A stretch of 64,000 nt of DNA from an uncultured Bacteroidales bacterium (lineage in GTDB: Bacteria; Bacteroidota; Bacteroidia; Bacteroidales; Paludibacteraceae): contig CACZVM010000001.1 of assembly GCA_902784585.1 (NCBI GenBank), positions 62,001 through 126,000 on the forward strand. Reading direction: 5' to 3'. Below the pieces are notes generated by a model. It searched no databases, had not been told where the DNA came from, and saw only the letters and a list, made by a program, of their open reading frames with translations. A program made the translations under genes and the position numbers. Each line of letters begins with the position of its first letter. Position 1 is the stretch's first letter. Positions 42,288 to 49,932 of this stretch are shown here, in pieces.

Positions 42288-43745
42288 ATGATCCACATCA
42301 ATGAAGAAGTAGCTCGATGTCTATTATGCGAGAATGCCCCCTGCGGTGAGAAAACCGCCCGCGCCATCCGCGCACTCCGTTTTGATAATCTCTGGACAGC
42401 CCGCGAACTATTCGACCAACTCAACGATGCAGAGATAGAAGCAGCACAAGCTGCTTGTATTCATTACGACCACCCCATTCGCATTGCGGAACTGAAGAAG
42501 TCTCTTCCGTCCGTAACCGGTAACCAGACACCAGTAACCGCTCTTCCGTCCCTCGAACTCAATTTCTGCGACATGGTATGCGAGAACCCGTTCTTCTTGG
42601 CCTCTTCGGCTATCTGCACGAACTATGAGATGGTGGCACGAGCATTGGAAGCCGGTTGGGCTGGTGTGTTCTACAAGACGATATGCAAACAAGACATCCG
42701 TGAAGTCAGTCCGCGTTTTGATGCCGTGCGCAAGGAAGGTACTCCTTTCGTCGGTTTCCGTAACATGGAGCAACTCTCCGAGAACCCATATGAGATGGAT
42801 TTCGATATCCTACACCGCCTCAAAGTCAACTACCCGAGCAAACGCATCATCGCTTCTATCATGGGCCAGACCGAAGAGGAATGGATTGAGCTGGCGAAGA
42901 TGGCGGAAGAGGCAGGATGCGACGCGGTGGAGCTGAACTTCTCTTGCCCGCAGATGCGTCTGACAGGACTCGGTTCGGACATCGGTCAGAATAACGAACT
43001 TATCCTTCTTTATACCTCCATCGTCAGTGCTGCAGTCAAGATACCTGTTATCCCCAAGATGACGCCAAACGTCATGGGGCTGGGTAAACCTGCACTCGCT
43101 TGTTTCTTTGGCGGCGCACACGGTATCAGTGCCATCAACACCATCAAGTCTATCACCATGAGCGAAGGTGCGCAGGTGAGCGGCAAAAAGACCGTCAGCG
43201 GTTATTCCGGCAAGGCGGTCAAGCCTATCGCGCTGCGTATGATCTACGAGATGACAGGCAACCCCATCTTGGATAAAGCCGGTATCGAGAAACATATGGA
43301 TATCAGCGGTATCGGCGGTATCGAGACCTGGCGCGACGCGCTGGAGTTCATCCAACTCGGCTGCCGTAACGTGCAGGTATGTACGGCCGTGATGCAGTAC
43401 GGTTACCGCATCATCGATGACCTCAAACTGGGTCTGCAACACTACATGGCCGAACGCGGTATTGTGGAATTGAAGAAACTCGTCGGCGAAGAACTTCCGA
43501 ACATCGTTCTGCCGGCTGACTTGGACCGCGAGACGATGGTGTTCCCGAAGATTGACCGCGAGAAATGTATCGGCTGCGGCCGTTGTTATATATCCTGCCA
43601 GGACGGCGGCCACCAGGCTATCTCCTTCGGAGAAGACCGCAAACCGCGTATCATCGGTCAGAAATGTGTCGGTTGTCATCTCTGCCGCCTTGTCTGCCCC
43701 ACCGGCGCAATCGGTCAGGCGAACAGAATGCCTAAAAAGAATTGA
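42288..43745 (+). CDS. preA: PreA-like dihydropyrimidine dehydrogenase subunit
   Basis: A 485-residue flavin enzyme. The N-terminal part, RCLLCENAPCGEKTARAIRAL, looks like the Cys-rich helical start of PreT/DPD. It is followed by PSVTGNQTPVTALPSL, a repeat-like linker (about 42520-42548). The dihydroorotate dehydrogenase-type barrel follows, with NPFFLASSAICTN, ELNFSCPQM, IPKMTPN and GGIETWRDALEFIQLGC. It ends with two 4Fe-4S motifs, CIGCGRCYISCQ and CVGCHLCRLVCP. With PreT it would reduce uracil or thymine; no preT gene is adjacent. The fused N-terminal domain may replace part of PreT. Confidence 0.87.
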   Translation: MIHINEEVARCLLCENAPCGEKTARAIRALRFDNLWTARELFDQLNDAEIEAAQAACIHYDHPIRIAELKKSLPSVTGNQTPVTALPSLELNFCDMVCENPFFLASSAICTNYEMVARALEAGWAGVFYKTICKQDIREVSPRFDAVRKEGTPFVGFRNMEQLSENPYEMDFDILHRLKVNYPSKRIIASIMGQTEEEWIELAKMAEEAGCDAVELNFSCPQMRLTGLGSDIGQNNELILLYTSIVSAAVKIPVIPKMTPNVMGLGKPALACFFGGAHGISAINTIKSITMSEGAQVSGKKTVSGYSGKAVKPIALRMIYEMTGNPILDKAGIEKHMDISGIGGIETWRDALEFIQLGCRNVQVCTAVMQYGYRIIDDLKLGLQHYMAERGIVELKKLVGEELPNIVLPADLDRETMVFPKIDREKCIGCGRCYISCQDGGHQAISFGEDRKPRIIGQKCVGCHLCRLVCPTGAIGQANRMPKKN

Positions 43746-43768
43746 ATATATATTTGATATTTGGACGT

Positions 43769-43790
43769 GAGCAGCCAGTGTTTGCTGCTC
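43769..43790 (+). other. Hairpin after preA
   Basis: GAGCAGC (43769-43775) pairs with GCTGCTC (43784-43790) around an 8-nt loop. No T-run follows, so it is a processing or Rho-related element at most. Confidence 0.45.
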
Positions 43791-43865
43791 AACGTAGCCG
43801 GTGCTATAGAGCATATGACATTCTTATCCGTAACACAATTGGGACTAATGAAATAACATATTATT

Positions 43866-44408
43866 ATGGCAACGATTTATGATTTTAAGGCGCTGACGAG
43901 TCGCGGTAAAGAACTCGATTTTGCGCAGTTTGAAGGCAAGGTGCTCCTCATTGTTAACACCGCCAGTAAATGCGGTTTTACTCCGCAGTTCAAAGGTCTC
44001 GAAGAACTGAACCAGAAATACAAAGATCAAGGACTGGTTATCATCGGTTTTCCGTGCAATCAGTTCAGAGAGCAAGACCCGGGTTCGGATGGACAGATAG
44101 AGGAGTTCTGTCAACTCAACTATGGTGTGACCTTCCAGATCATGCGTAAGGCGGACGTCAACGGCGAGAACGCAGAGCCTATCTTCACTTACCTCAAGGC
44201 CCAAGCTCCGACCGAAGAGTATCATGGTCTGAAAGCCAAAGCCGCTAAGGCGCTCTTTAAGCAAATCAGCGACAGCGCCAAGACGGAGAGTGACATCCAG
44301 TGGAACTTCACCAAGTTCCTCATCTCTCGTGACGGCAAAACCATTCAACGTTTCGCACCAACAGCCGAACCGAAAGACTTTGAGAAAGAGATACAAGCCT
44401 TGTTATGA
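43866..44408 (+). CDS. Glutathione peroxidase-family thiol peroxidase
   Basis: A 180-residue peroxidase. Motifs: VNTASKCGFTPQFKGL with peroxidatic Cys36 (codon TGC, so no selenocysteine), IGFPCNQFREQDPG with the resolving-Cys region, and WNFTKFLISRDG with the catalytic Trp-Asn. It most likely reduces peroxides with thioredoxin rather than glutathione. It overlaps the next gene by 4 bp. Confidence 0.93.
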   Translation: MATIYDFKALTSRGKELDFAQFEGKVLLIVNTASKCGFTPQFKGLEELNQKYKDQGLVIIGFPCNQFREQDPGSDGQIEEFCQLNYGVTFQIMRKADVNGENAEPIFTYLKAQAPTEEYHGLKAKAAKALFKQISDSAKTESDIQWNFTKFLISRDGKTIQRFAPTAEPKDFEKEIQALL

Positions 44409-44770
44409 CAAGCCCTGATTTCATTACTGCATTACACCCGAACGAGATTTTTGTGTTCGGTAGTAACCTAGCGGGCTTTCACGGGGGCGGAGCAGCACGC
44501 ATTGCGTACGAGCAGTTTGGTGCCGAATGGGGAGTCGGTGTCGGTCGTACTGGACAATGCTATGCCATCCCGACGATGCAAGGCGGCGTGGAGACTATTC
44601 GTCCATACGTGGATGATTTCATCCGCTATGCGGAGCAATATCCCGAACTGATCTTCCTTGTTACACGCATCGGCTGCGGTATAGCCGGTTTTACCGATGA
44701 ACAGATAGCACCCCTGTTTGCCGCTGCACACGACCTGCCCAACGTAGCACTTCCCAAAGGATGGAGATGA
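44405..44770 (+). CDS. A1S_2505-like small conserved protein
   Basis: A 121-residue protein: EIFVFGSNLAGFHGGGAARIAYEQFGAEWGVG, CYAIPTMQGGV, FLVTRIGCGIAGFTDEQIAPLF. The pattern resembles a small macro-like or nucleotide-binding family sometimes annotated as A1S_2505 phage non-structural protein; no phage genes are near. Its function is unknown. It is coupled to the peroxidase gene by ATGA overlap, which suggests a shared stress-related transcript (inference). Confidence 0.8.
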   Translation: MTSPDFITALHPNEIFVFGSNLAGFHGGGAARIAYEQFGAEWGVGVGRTGQCYAIPTMQGGVETIRPYVDDFIRYAEQYPELIFLVTRIGCGIAGFTDEQIAPLFAAAHDLPNVALPKGWR

Positions 44771-44799
44771 GATAAGCGATTTGATGTAAACCTAATAAT

Positions 44800-45972
44800 A
44801 TGCAAGGCAATTTTACGTACTACAACCCCACCAAACTCTATTTTGGTGAAGACTCCTTGAACCGACTCAAGGACGAGTTAGCCAACTTCGGACCTGTCGT
44901 GCTGCTCAATTACGGTAGCGGTAGTGTCAAGCGTAACGGCATCTACGACCAGGTGGTGGCCGTTCTGCGCGAGGGAGGCAAGACTATCGTCGAGAACCCC
45001 GGCGTAATGAGCAACCCTACGCTGGAGAAACTCAGCGAAGGTATCCGCATTGCCCGTGAGCACAAAGTGGACTGGATATTGTCGCTCGGCGGCGGCAGCG
45101 TGTGCGATTACTCCAAAGGAGTAGCGGCTTCTGTGTTCTATGAGGGCGATTACTGGAAAGCATTCTGGGAGGAAGGCAACCAACCACCGAAAGACCAGCG
45201 TATATTACCTATCGGTTGCATCCTGACAATGGCGGGAACAGGCAGCGAGATGAACGGCGGTTCGGTCATTACCGATGCGGCCAACAGTAATAAACTCGGT
45301 CATGTGTTCGACAGCCGTCTGATGCCTAAGTTCGCCATCCTCAACCCACGATTCACGATGACCGTACCTCTCGAGCAGATGAAAGCTGGCATCTACGATA
45401 TCATGAATCATATCTTTGAGCAGTATTTCTCCGACTTCGACGACAATACCAGCGATTACCTCTCCGAAGGGCTGATGCGCAGCCTCATCGTCGCCTCTCG
45501 TGCCGCCGTCAAGAACCCGCAGGACTATGAAGCACGTTCCAACATCATGTGGACAGCTACGTGGGCACTTAACACGCTCATTAAATGCGGCAAGACCGAA
45601 GACTGGATGGTGCACATGATCGGCCATTCGTTAGGCGCTTGGACACATGCGCCGCACGGCTATACGCTGGCTTCCGTATCGATGGCATACTACCGTCGCG
45701 CGATGGAAAAGGGACTGGCTAAGTTCGTCCGTTTTGCTGAGAATGTCTGGAACATTCTTCCCGAAGGCAAGTCCGACCGTGAGATGGCCGAAGCAGGTCT
45801 CGCTGCCCTCAAAAACTGGATGCTGGAAATCGGCTTACCGCTCACTATCACCGAAATCGGTGCCACACCGGAAATGATTGATGATATCGTTTCCACCACC
45901 GTCATCTTCCCCTCTGGTTACCTTGACCTCACGGCAGAGGACGTCAAAGCGATACTGAAAGAGAGTTTGTGA
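44800..45972 (+). CDS. Iron-containing alcohol dehydrogenase
   Basis: A 390-residue group III alcohol dehydrogenase, most like butanol dehydrogenase (BdhA/YqhD). NFTYYNPTKLYFGE starts the Rossmann-like domain; SLGGGSVCDYSKGVA binds the cofactor; AGTGSEMNGGSVIT, GIYDIMNHIFEQYF and MIGHSLGAWTHAPHG carry the metal ligands (Asp/His). It reduces aldehydes to alcohols with NAD(P)H and may serve redox balance. It is 29 bp from the preceding gene. Confidence 0.93.
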   Translation: MQGNFTYYNPTKLYFGEDSLNRLKDELANFGPVVLLNYGSGSVKRNGIYDQVVAVLREGGKTIVENPGVMSNPTLEKLSEGIRIAREHKVDWILSLGGGSVCDYSKGVAASVFYEGDYWKAFWEEGNQPPKDQRILPIGCILTMAGTGSEMNGGSVITDAANSNKLGHVFDSRLMPKFAILNPRFTMTVPLEQMKAGIYDIMNHIFEQYFSDFDDNTSDYLSEGLMRSLIVASRAAVKNPQDYEARSNIMWTATWALNTLIKCGKTEDWMVHMIGHSLGAWTHAPHGYTLASVSMAYYRRAMEKGLAKFVRFAENVWNILPEGKSDREMAEAGLAALKNWMLEIGLPLTITEIGATPEMIDDIVSTTVIFPSGYLDLTAEDVKAILKESL

Positions 45973-46036
45973 GGTATCAAAAGATCGCCATGCGATAGAA
46001 AAGATGCACGAACCTGAACGCAAAGTATAGATAACG

Positions 46037-46696
46037 ATGATTATTATCTTTGACTTAGACGGAACACTCCTAAATACCATTGACGACTTGGGCTATGCGT
46101 GCAACTACGCGTTAGAGAAGGTGGGGTATCCAACTTTTTCTATAGAAGAATATCCCGCGAAGGTAGGTAATGGTATCAACAACCTCATTCGTCGCGCCTT
46201 ACCCGAAGCAGAAAGAACAGATGAGAATGTGGAGCGTGTACGTAAGTACTTCGTGCCTTATTATAATGAACACAACTGTGATTATACCCATCCGTACAAA
46301 GGTATTCCGGAATTGCTGAAAGCATGCAAATCACAGGGACATCTGTTGGCGGTTGCCAGCAATAAGTATCAAGCGGCCACAGAGAAGATAGTTACGCACT
46401 TCTTTCCGGGAATGTTTGATGTCATATTAGGCGAACGGGAAGGAGTGGAGCGCAAACCGAATCCGCAAATTGTATTTGATATTTTGGACCACTTCAATAA
46501 AGGGATAAAGAACACTAATGCTGAAGGACAAAAGACTTTGTACATCGGCGATAGTTTGGTGGATTATGAGACAGCGAAAAATGCCCTTGTGCCGTTCGTG
46601 GCGTGTTCATGGGGATTTGTAGCCAGAGAGAAGTTAATGGAAGCAGGAGTGGAGCATATTATCGATCTACCGGATGAAATAGAACGTTATTTATGA
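46037..46696 (+). CDS. HAD-family phosphoglycolate phosphatase-like
   Basis: A 219-residue HAD phosphatase. Motif I is IFDLDGTLLNT with nucleophile Asp; motif II is AVASNKYQ; motif III/IV region is ERKPNPQIVFDIL and YIGDSLVDYETAKNA. The cap domain after residue 15 is of the C1 type, as in Gph. The substrate may be phosphoglycolate or another small phosphate. It overlaps the next gene by 4 bp. Confidence 0.9.
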   Translation: MIIIFDLDGTLLNTIDDLGYACNYALEKVGYPTFSIEEYPAKVGNGINNLIRRALPEAERTDENVERVRKYFVPYYNEHNCDYTHPYKGIPELLKACKSQGHLLAVASNKYQAATEKIVTHFFPGMFDVILGEREGVERKPNPQIVFDILDHFNKGIKNTNAEGQKTLYIGDSLVDYETAKNALVPFVACSWGFVAREKLMEAGVEHIIDLPDEIERYL

Positions 46697-47394
46697 AGAA
46701 ACAATACAAAGCCATCTTTCTAGACTGGGATGACACTATAGGCGACTGGACCGGCGCAGAACACAATGCCCTCCGAGACATCTATGAGAACTATAATCTA
46801 AAGACATTATACCCCTGTTTTGAGGATTATTTGAATGCCTACAAGCCCTATAATTTGGAGCTATGGACTTTGTACGGACAAGGAGGGATAAGCAAAGAGA
46901 GATTGCATTTTCAACGGTTCTTCAAACCAATTGAGGGATTACCTGTTGCAGATGACAAGTTGCAGAAACTGGCACATGAGATGGGTGATGAATTTCTTCA
47001 ACTTACTAATAAGTATTTCTCGGTTTTGCCGGGAGCAGAAGAGGTGGTTCGGGAGTTGGCAAAAAAGTACCCGTTAACCATTATAAGCAATGGATTTAAA
47101 GAAGTGCAATACTACAAGTTCGCCCATTCTGGTTTGGCAGATTGCTTTGCACACACCATCATCAGCGAAGAAGTAGGCATCAACAAGCCTCAGCCGGAGA
47201 TTTTTAGGATAGCACTGGAGAGAAACGGTGTGACGGCAGATCAAGTAGTGATGATCGGCGATAGTTACAGTTCAGATATAGCCGGTGCCAAAGCTGCAGG
47301 TATCGACCAAATATGGTTGCACGAAGGTGATGCAGAGGAGGATGCTACATTCATTGTGCCGAGTTTGCCGGATGTAGTGGGTCTATTATTATAA
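46693..47394 (+). CDS. YjjG-like noncanonical pyrimidine nucleotidase
   Basis: A 233-residue HAD hydrolase. Motif I is FLDWDDTIGDW (nucleophile Asp, with the WDDT form seen in YjjG). The cap contains WTLYGQGGISKERLHFQRFF, motif II is TIISNGFKEVQYYKF, and the last motifs are INKPQPEIF and MIGDSYSSDIAGAKAAG. YjjG hydrolyses noncanonical nucleotides and so cleans the pool. It is paired with another HAD phosphatase, and ends just before the tRNA promoter. Confidence 0.88.
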   Translation: MKKQYKAIFLDWDDTIGDWTGAEHNALRDIYENYNLKTLYPCFEDYLNAYKPYNLELWTLYGQGGISKERLHFQRFFKPIEGLPVADDKLQKLAHEMGDEFLQLTNKYFSVLPGAEEVVRELAKKYPLTIISNGFKEVQYYKFAHSGLADCFAHTIISEEVGINKPQPEIFRIALERNGVTADQVVMIGDSYSSDIAGAKAAGIDQIWLHEGDAEEDATFIVPSLPDVVGLLL

Positions 47395-47408
47395 AAAATA
47401 GAGAAATA

Positions 47409-47440
47409 TTTGCATATATCATTTTTTTTTACTACTTTTG
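47409..47440 (+). promoter_or_regulatory. Promoter of tRNA-Ala(CGC)
   Basis: TTTGCATATATC (TTTG 47409-47412), a 20-bp gap, TACTTTTG (47433-47440), then GCACCCGATTTTCGAAA, the same downstream sequence as in the other two tRNA promoters. Confidence 0.85.
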
Positions 47441-47495
47441 CACCCGATTTTCGAAAGAAAACGCATCGCTGGCTAGATTAAAGCGCTGGCAACGA

Positions 47496-47568
47496 GGGGT
47501 ATTAGCTCATCTGGTAGAGCGTAACGTTCGCAATGTTAAGGTAGGGGGTTCGAGTCCCCCATGCTCCA
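47496..47568 (+). tRNA. tRNA-Ala (CGC)
   Basis: A 73-nt cloverleaf. Acceptor GGGGTAT with ATGCTCC (47561-47567), discriminator A47568. Anticodon stem TAACG/TGTTA, loop TTCGCAA, anticodon CGC at 47529-47531. The D arm and acceptor are nearly those of tRNA-Ala(GGC) at 29256. No CCA encoded. Confidence 0.93.
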
Positions 47569-47570
47569 CA

Positions 47571-47596
47571 AAAAAGGCTGCTCGTGCAGCCTTTTT
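47571..47596 (+). terminator. Terminator after tRNA-Ala(CGC)
   Basis: AAAAAGGCTGC (47571-47581), loop TCGT, GCAGCCTTTTT (47586-47596): an 11-bp stem including its A/T tracts, directly behind the tRNA. Confidence 0.88.
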
Positions 47597-47610
47597 CTTG
47601 TAATATCCCT

Positions 47611-47682
47611 TAAAAACAAAGAAGGTTGTCTCACGACAACCCAATCTTTTTACTTAACCTTAAATCTAATACCATGAAAAAC
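47611..47682 (-). ncRNA. Putative small RNA upstream of trmD
   Basis: A compact minus-strand unit of about 72 nt. A standard promoter (47689-47720) is followed by a start near 47682, an unstructured 5' part, then the hairpin GGTTGTC-GTGA-GACAACC (47624-47641) and TTCTTTGTTTTT, a terminator. The 5' part contains ATGGTATTAGATTTAAGG. That start opens a 14-codon frame, MVLDLRLSKKIGLS, whose stop codon falls in the hairpin loop. I recall similar CTAATACCATGAAAAACAC sequences (plus-strand view) from other Bacteroidales genomes, but cannot verify it. It could be a trans-acting RNA or a leader element. Confidence 0.6.
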
Positions 47683-47688
47683 ACGGTG

Positions 47689-47720
47689 CAAAAGTACTGC
47701 TTTTCATCCAACTGACCAAA
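47689..47720 (-). promoter_or_regulatory. Promoter of the putative small RNA
   Basis: Minus strand: TTTG (47717-47720), a 20-bp gap and TACTTTTG (47689-47696). Confidence 0.8.
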
Positions 47721-47775
47721 TTTTTAAGCAAAAAAGTGTTATAAAACATAAAAGTGTCAATTCCATTTAGCAAAA

Positions 47776-48453
47776 TCATTCTTCCAGCAGGTCCGGACGC
47801 CGTTCTTGGGTATGTACGAGTGATTGTTCGTACATCCATTCTTCTATCTTCGCTTGGTGACCGGATAGCAATATATCCGGTACACGCCAGCCTTTGTACT
47901 CCGCGGGCCGAGTATAGACACCGGCTTCCAGCAGTCCGTCCTGGAACGAGTCGTTCAGTGCACTCTCTACATCGCCTAGTGCACCCGGTAGGAGTCGTAC
48001 GATGGCATCCGTCATCATAGCTGCAGGCATCTCACCTCCGGTGAGAACGAAATCACCAATGCTATACTCACGCGTGATCAAATGGTCGCGTACACGTTGA
48101 TCCACACCCTTATAGTGACCGCATAGGATGATGATATTCTGCTTGAGCGACAATTCGTTTGCTGCTTTCTGGTCGAAGCGTCGTCCGTCCGGAGCGGTGA
48201 AGATGATCTCATCGTATTCTCGCTCGGATTTCAAATGAGTGATAAGTCGGTCGATAGGTTCGATCTGAAGCACCATGCCGGCACTGAAACCGAAAGCGTA
48301 GTCATCTATCTTACGATGCTTGTCGAGGGTCCAATCGCGCAGGTTATGCACATATATCTCGCAAAGACCTTTGTTCTTTGCACGTTGGATAATCGAGTGA
48401 TTAAAAGGCGATTCCAACAGTTCCGGACAAGCTGTGATGATATCGATTCTCAT
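47776..48453 (-). CDS. trmD: tRNA (guanine-N1)-methyltransferase TrmD
   Basis: Methylates G37 of tRNAs and guards the reading frame. The SPOUT trefoil-knot segment is [14 protein letters not shown], then [25 protein letters not shown], then [16 protein letters not shown]. The start at 48453 ([14 protein letters not shown]) was preferred to 48522: the added 23 residues of the longer form (with [13 protein letters not shown]) come only from the TTTGA repeat between trmD and yidD. 225 residues, normal length. Confidence 0.95.
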   Translation of the reverse strand: MRIDIITACPELLESPFNHSIIQRAKNKGLCEIYVHNLRDWTLDKHRKIDDYAFGFSAGMVLQIEPIDRLITHLKSEREYDEIIFTAPDGRRFDQKAANELSLKQNIIILCGHYKGVDQRVRDHLITREYSIGDFVLTGGEMPAAMMTDAIVRLLPGALGDVESALNDSFQDGLLEAGVYTRPAEYKGWRVPDILLSGHQAKIEEWMYEQSLVHTQERRPDLLEE

Positions 48454-48465
48454 AAAATAATTGTT

Positions 48466-48556
48466 TGAGGTTGTTTGATGCTTCGCGTTTGAGGTTGTTT
48501 GAGGTCGTTCAAACGATTTCAAACCTTCAAACTATGTCAAACGTGACGAAGTCACT
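48466..48556 (-). repeat. TTTGA/TCAAA repeat block with GAA-loop hairpin
   Basis: Repeated TTTGAGGTTG and TTCAAAC units fill the space between yidD and trmD. A 23-bp section at 48480-48502 matches 63030-63052 in 22 positions. The end carries GTGAC-GAA-GTCAC (48543-48555), a perfect 5-bp hairpin with GAA loop like those at 40828-40860. Confidence 0.75.
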
Positions 48557-48799
48557 CTAGGGCACGGGGTCATATCCCGAACCTCCCCAAGGGTGGCAAC
48601 GCAGGATACGTTTGATGCCGAGCCAGACGCCCTTGAAGATGCCGTACTTGAGTACTGCCTCCACCATATATTGGCTGCAGGTGGGCGTGAAGCGACATGA
48701 AGGGGGAGTGAGAGGAGAGATGAACACCCGATAGAAATATACGGGCAGCAGGAAAAATTTCCTAAGGAAAATTTTTATTTGGGATTGCTCATTGCTCAT
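48557..48799 (-). CDS. yidD: Membrane protein insertion efficiency factor YidD
   Basis: An 80-residue YidD protein that helps YidC insert membrane proteins. Motifs: [30 protein letters not shown] with conserved Cys residues, then [28 protein letters not shown]. The amphipathic start is normal, but the first residues MSNEQSQIK are encoded by a CATTGGTCATTG-type repeat (about 48783-48815), so the true start may lie a little further on. It sits between rnpA and trmD, the usual neighbourhood. Confidence 0.9.
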   Translation of the reverse strand: MSNEQSQIKIFLRKFFLLPVYFYRVFISPLTPPSCRFTPTCSQYMVEAVLKYGIFKGVWLGIKRILRCHPWGGSGYDPVP

Positions 48800-48818
48800 T
48801 GGTCATTGAGATTTTCCT

Positions 48819-49160
48819 TCATCCTTTCACCTTTTTGAGTGCCTTGCATATGGCTTTCTCTATCACCTCGTAGGGTTGTTCCTCTTTGTCTATATAGTTA
48901 AACGCCAGCAGATAATGTTGTTCTCCCAGCAGGTCTTGATGATGACGATATGCTTCACGCATGAGTCGACGCAGTCGGTTGCGACATACGGCTCGTTTGA
49001 AGAGCGATTTTGGTGCCCATACGAGCACTTGAGTCTCACCCTCGGTAGGCATATACGTCACGCGCAGAGGCCACGCTACGAAACGTTTTCCTTCGCGGTA
49101 GAGTTGGCCTATGCGTAACTGGCCGCAGAGACGACTATGTTTCGAAAACCTATATCCCAT
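48819..49160 (-). CDS. rnpA: Ribonuclease P protein component
   Basis: Protein subunit of RNase P that matures the 5' end of tRNAs. The 113 residues begin RFSKHSRLCGQLRIGQLYREGKRF and carry the RNR-type motif KRAVCRNRLRRLMREAYR. The protein is basic, and the length is typical. It is preceded by exactly four ACCTCTA heptads that connect it to hemD. Confidence 0.94.
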   Translation of the reverse strand: MGYRFSKHSRLCGQLRIGQLYREGKRFVAWPLRVTYMPTEGETQVLVWAPKSLFKRAVCRNRLRRLMREAYRHHQDLLGEQHYLLAFNYIDKEEQPYEVIEKAICKALKKVKG

Positions 49161-49188
49161 ACCTCTAACCTCTAACCTCTAACCTCTA
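49161..49188 (-). repeat. Four exact ACCTCTA heptads between hemD and rnpA
   Basis: ACCTCTA occurs four times in a row (plus-strand view; TAGAGGT on the coding strand). It fills the gap from the hemD stop codon (TAG, inside the last unit) to the base before the rnpA ATG. Confidence 0.92.
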
Positions 49189-49932
49189 TTGGTGATTCTC
49201 CAGATAATCCGCTATCGCCAGCGGCAGCGAGGTGAACGGACGTCCCGGCGCTGCCTCTATATCCACGCGATAACCGGCTTGTTCGAGTGCATTGATTGTT
49301 CCGTCACCAAAAGCTGCTATCAGCGTCTTACCTTGTTGCCAATCAGGAAAATTCGTCATCACGGAATTGACACCGGCTGGCGTGAAAAGGGCGATCATGT
49401 CATAGTCGAAAGCCTTGTCTTGCGGCCACTCGGAGGGCACCGTGCGATACATCACAGCCGGCGTTACCTCTATATTGTTCTCTGCGAACATATTGATCAG
49501 ATCCTGGTTGTGGATATCCGACAACACCATCAAGTAGCGCTCATTCGGACGGCGGTGCATCGTCGGCAGCAGGTCCTCAAAGTGGTTACCTCTCTCAGGA
49601 AAAAAGACCTTACGCTTGCGGTATTGGATATACTTTTGCAGGTAGAGTCCCACTTGCTCAGACACACAATAGTAATGCATCGAGTCCGGCACGTTCAGAC
49701 GCATCTCCTCGCAGAGACGGAAATAGTGCTCAGCTCCCAGTTTGGAGGTGAGGATTACCGCTGTATAGTCCAGCGGATTGATACGCTGTTTGCGAAAGTC
49801 GTGGGCCGAGAGACCTTCCACACGGATGAGTTGGTGGAAATCACATTCCACGCCGAACTGACTGGTCAAGCGACTGTACGGGTTATGATCCGATAGCGGC
49901 TTGGGTTGAGAAATCAAAAGCTTTTGTATCAT
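49186..49932 (-). CDS. hemD: Uroporphyrinogen-III synthase-like protein
   Basis: A 248-residue protein of the HemD fold, as found next to DUF4271 and rnpA in Bacteroidota. The start at 49932 (MIQKLLISQPKPLSDHNPY) overlaps the DUF4271 stop as ATGA; a longer reading to 50151 would lie inside that gene. Landmarks are FFPERGNHFEDLLPTM, YRTVPSEWPQ and LFTPAGVNSVMTNFPDW. HemD closes the tetrapyrrole ring in haem and sirohaem synthesis. HemD proteins are very divergent, and in this clade the function is inferred mostly from fold and neighbours. Confidence 0.83.
   Translation of the reverse strand: MIQKLLISQPKPLSDHNPYSRLTSQFGVECDFHQLIRVEGLSAHDFRKQRINPLDYTAVILTSKLGAEHYFRLCEEMRLNVPDSMHYYCVSEQVGLYLQKYIQYRKRKVFFPERGNHFEDLLPTMHRRPNERYLMVLSDIHNQDLINMFAENNIEVTPAVMYRTVPSEWPQDKAFDYDMIALFTPAGVNSVMTNFPDWQQGKTLIAAFGDGTINALEQAGYRVDIEAAPGRPFTSLPLAIADYLENHQ

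Noticed and set aside
42810..43814. A 334-codon minus-strand ORF antisense to preA
   Set aside because: preA has complete barrel and ferredoxin motifs; the antisense frame has none.
43866..44408. Selenocysteine glutathione peroxidase
   Set aside because: The catalytic codon is TGC, an ordinary Cys; no SECIS-like element or in-frame TGA.
44405..44770. Prophage remnant
   Set aside because: The name of the related family mentions phage, but neighbours are all housekeeping genes and no integrase, att site or structural gene is present.
48454..48522. N-terminal extension of TrmD
   Set aside because: The 23 added residues come only from the TTTGA repeat; the conserved protein begins [13 protein letters not shown].
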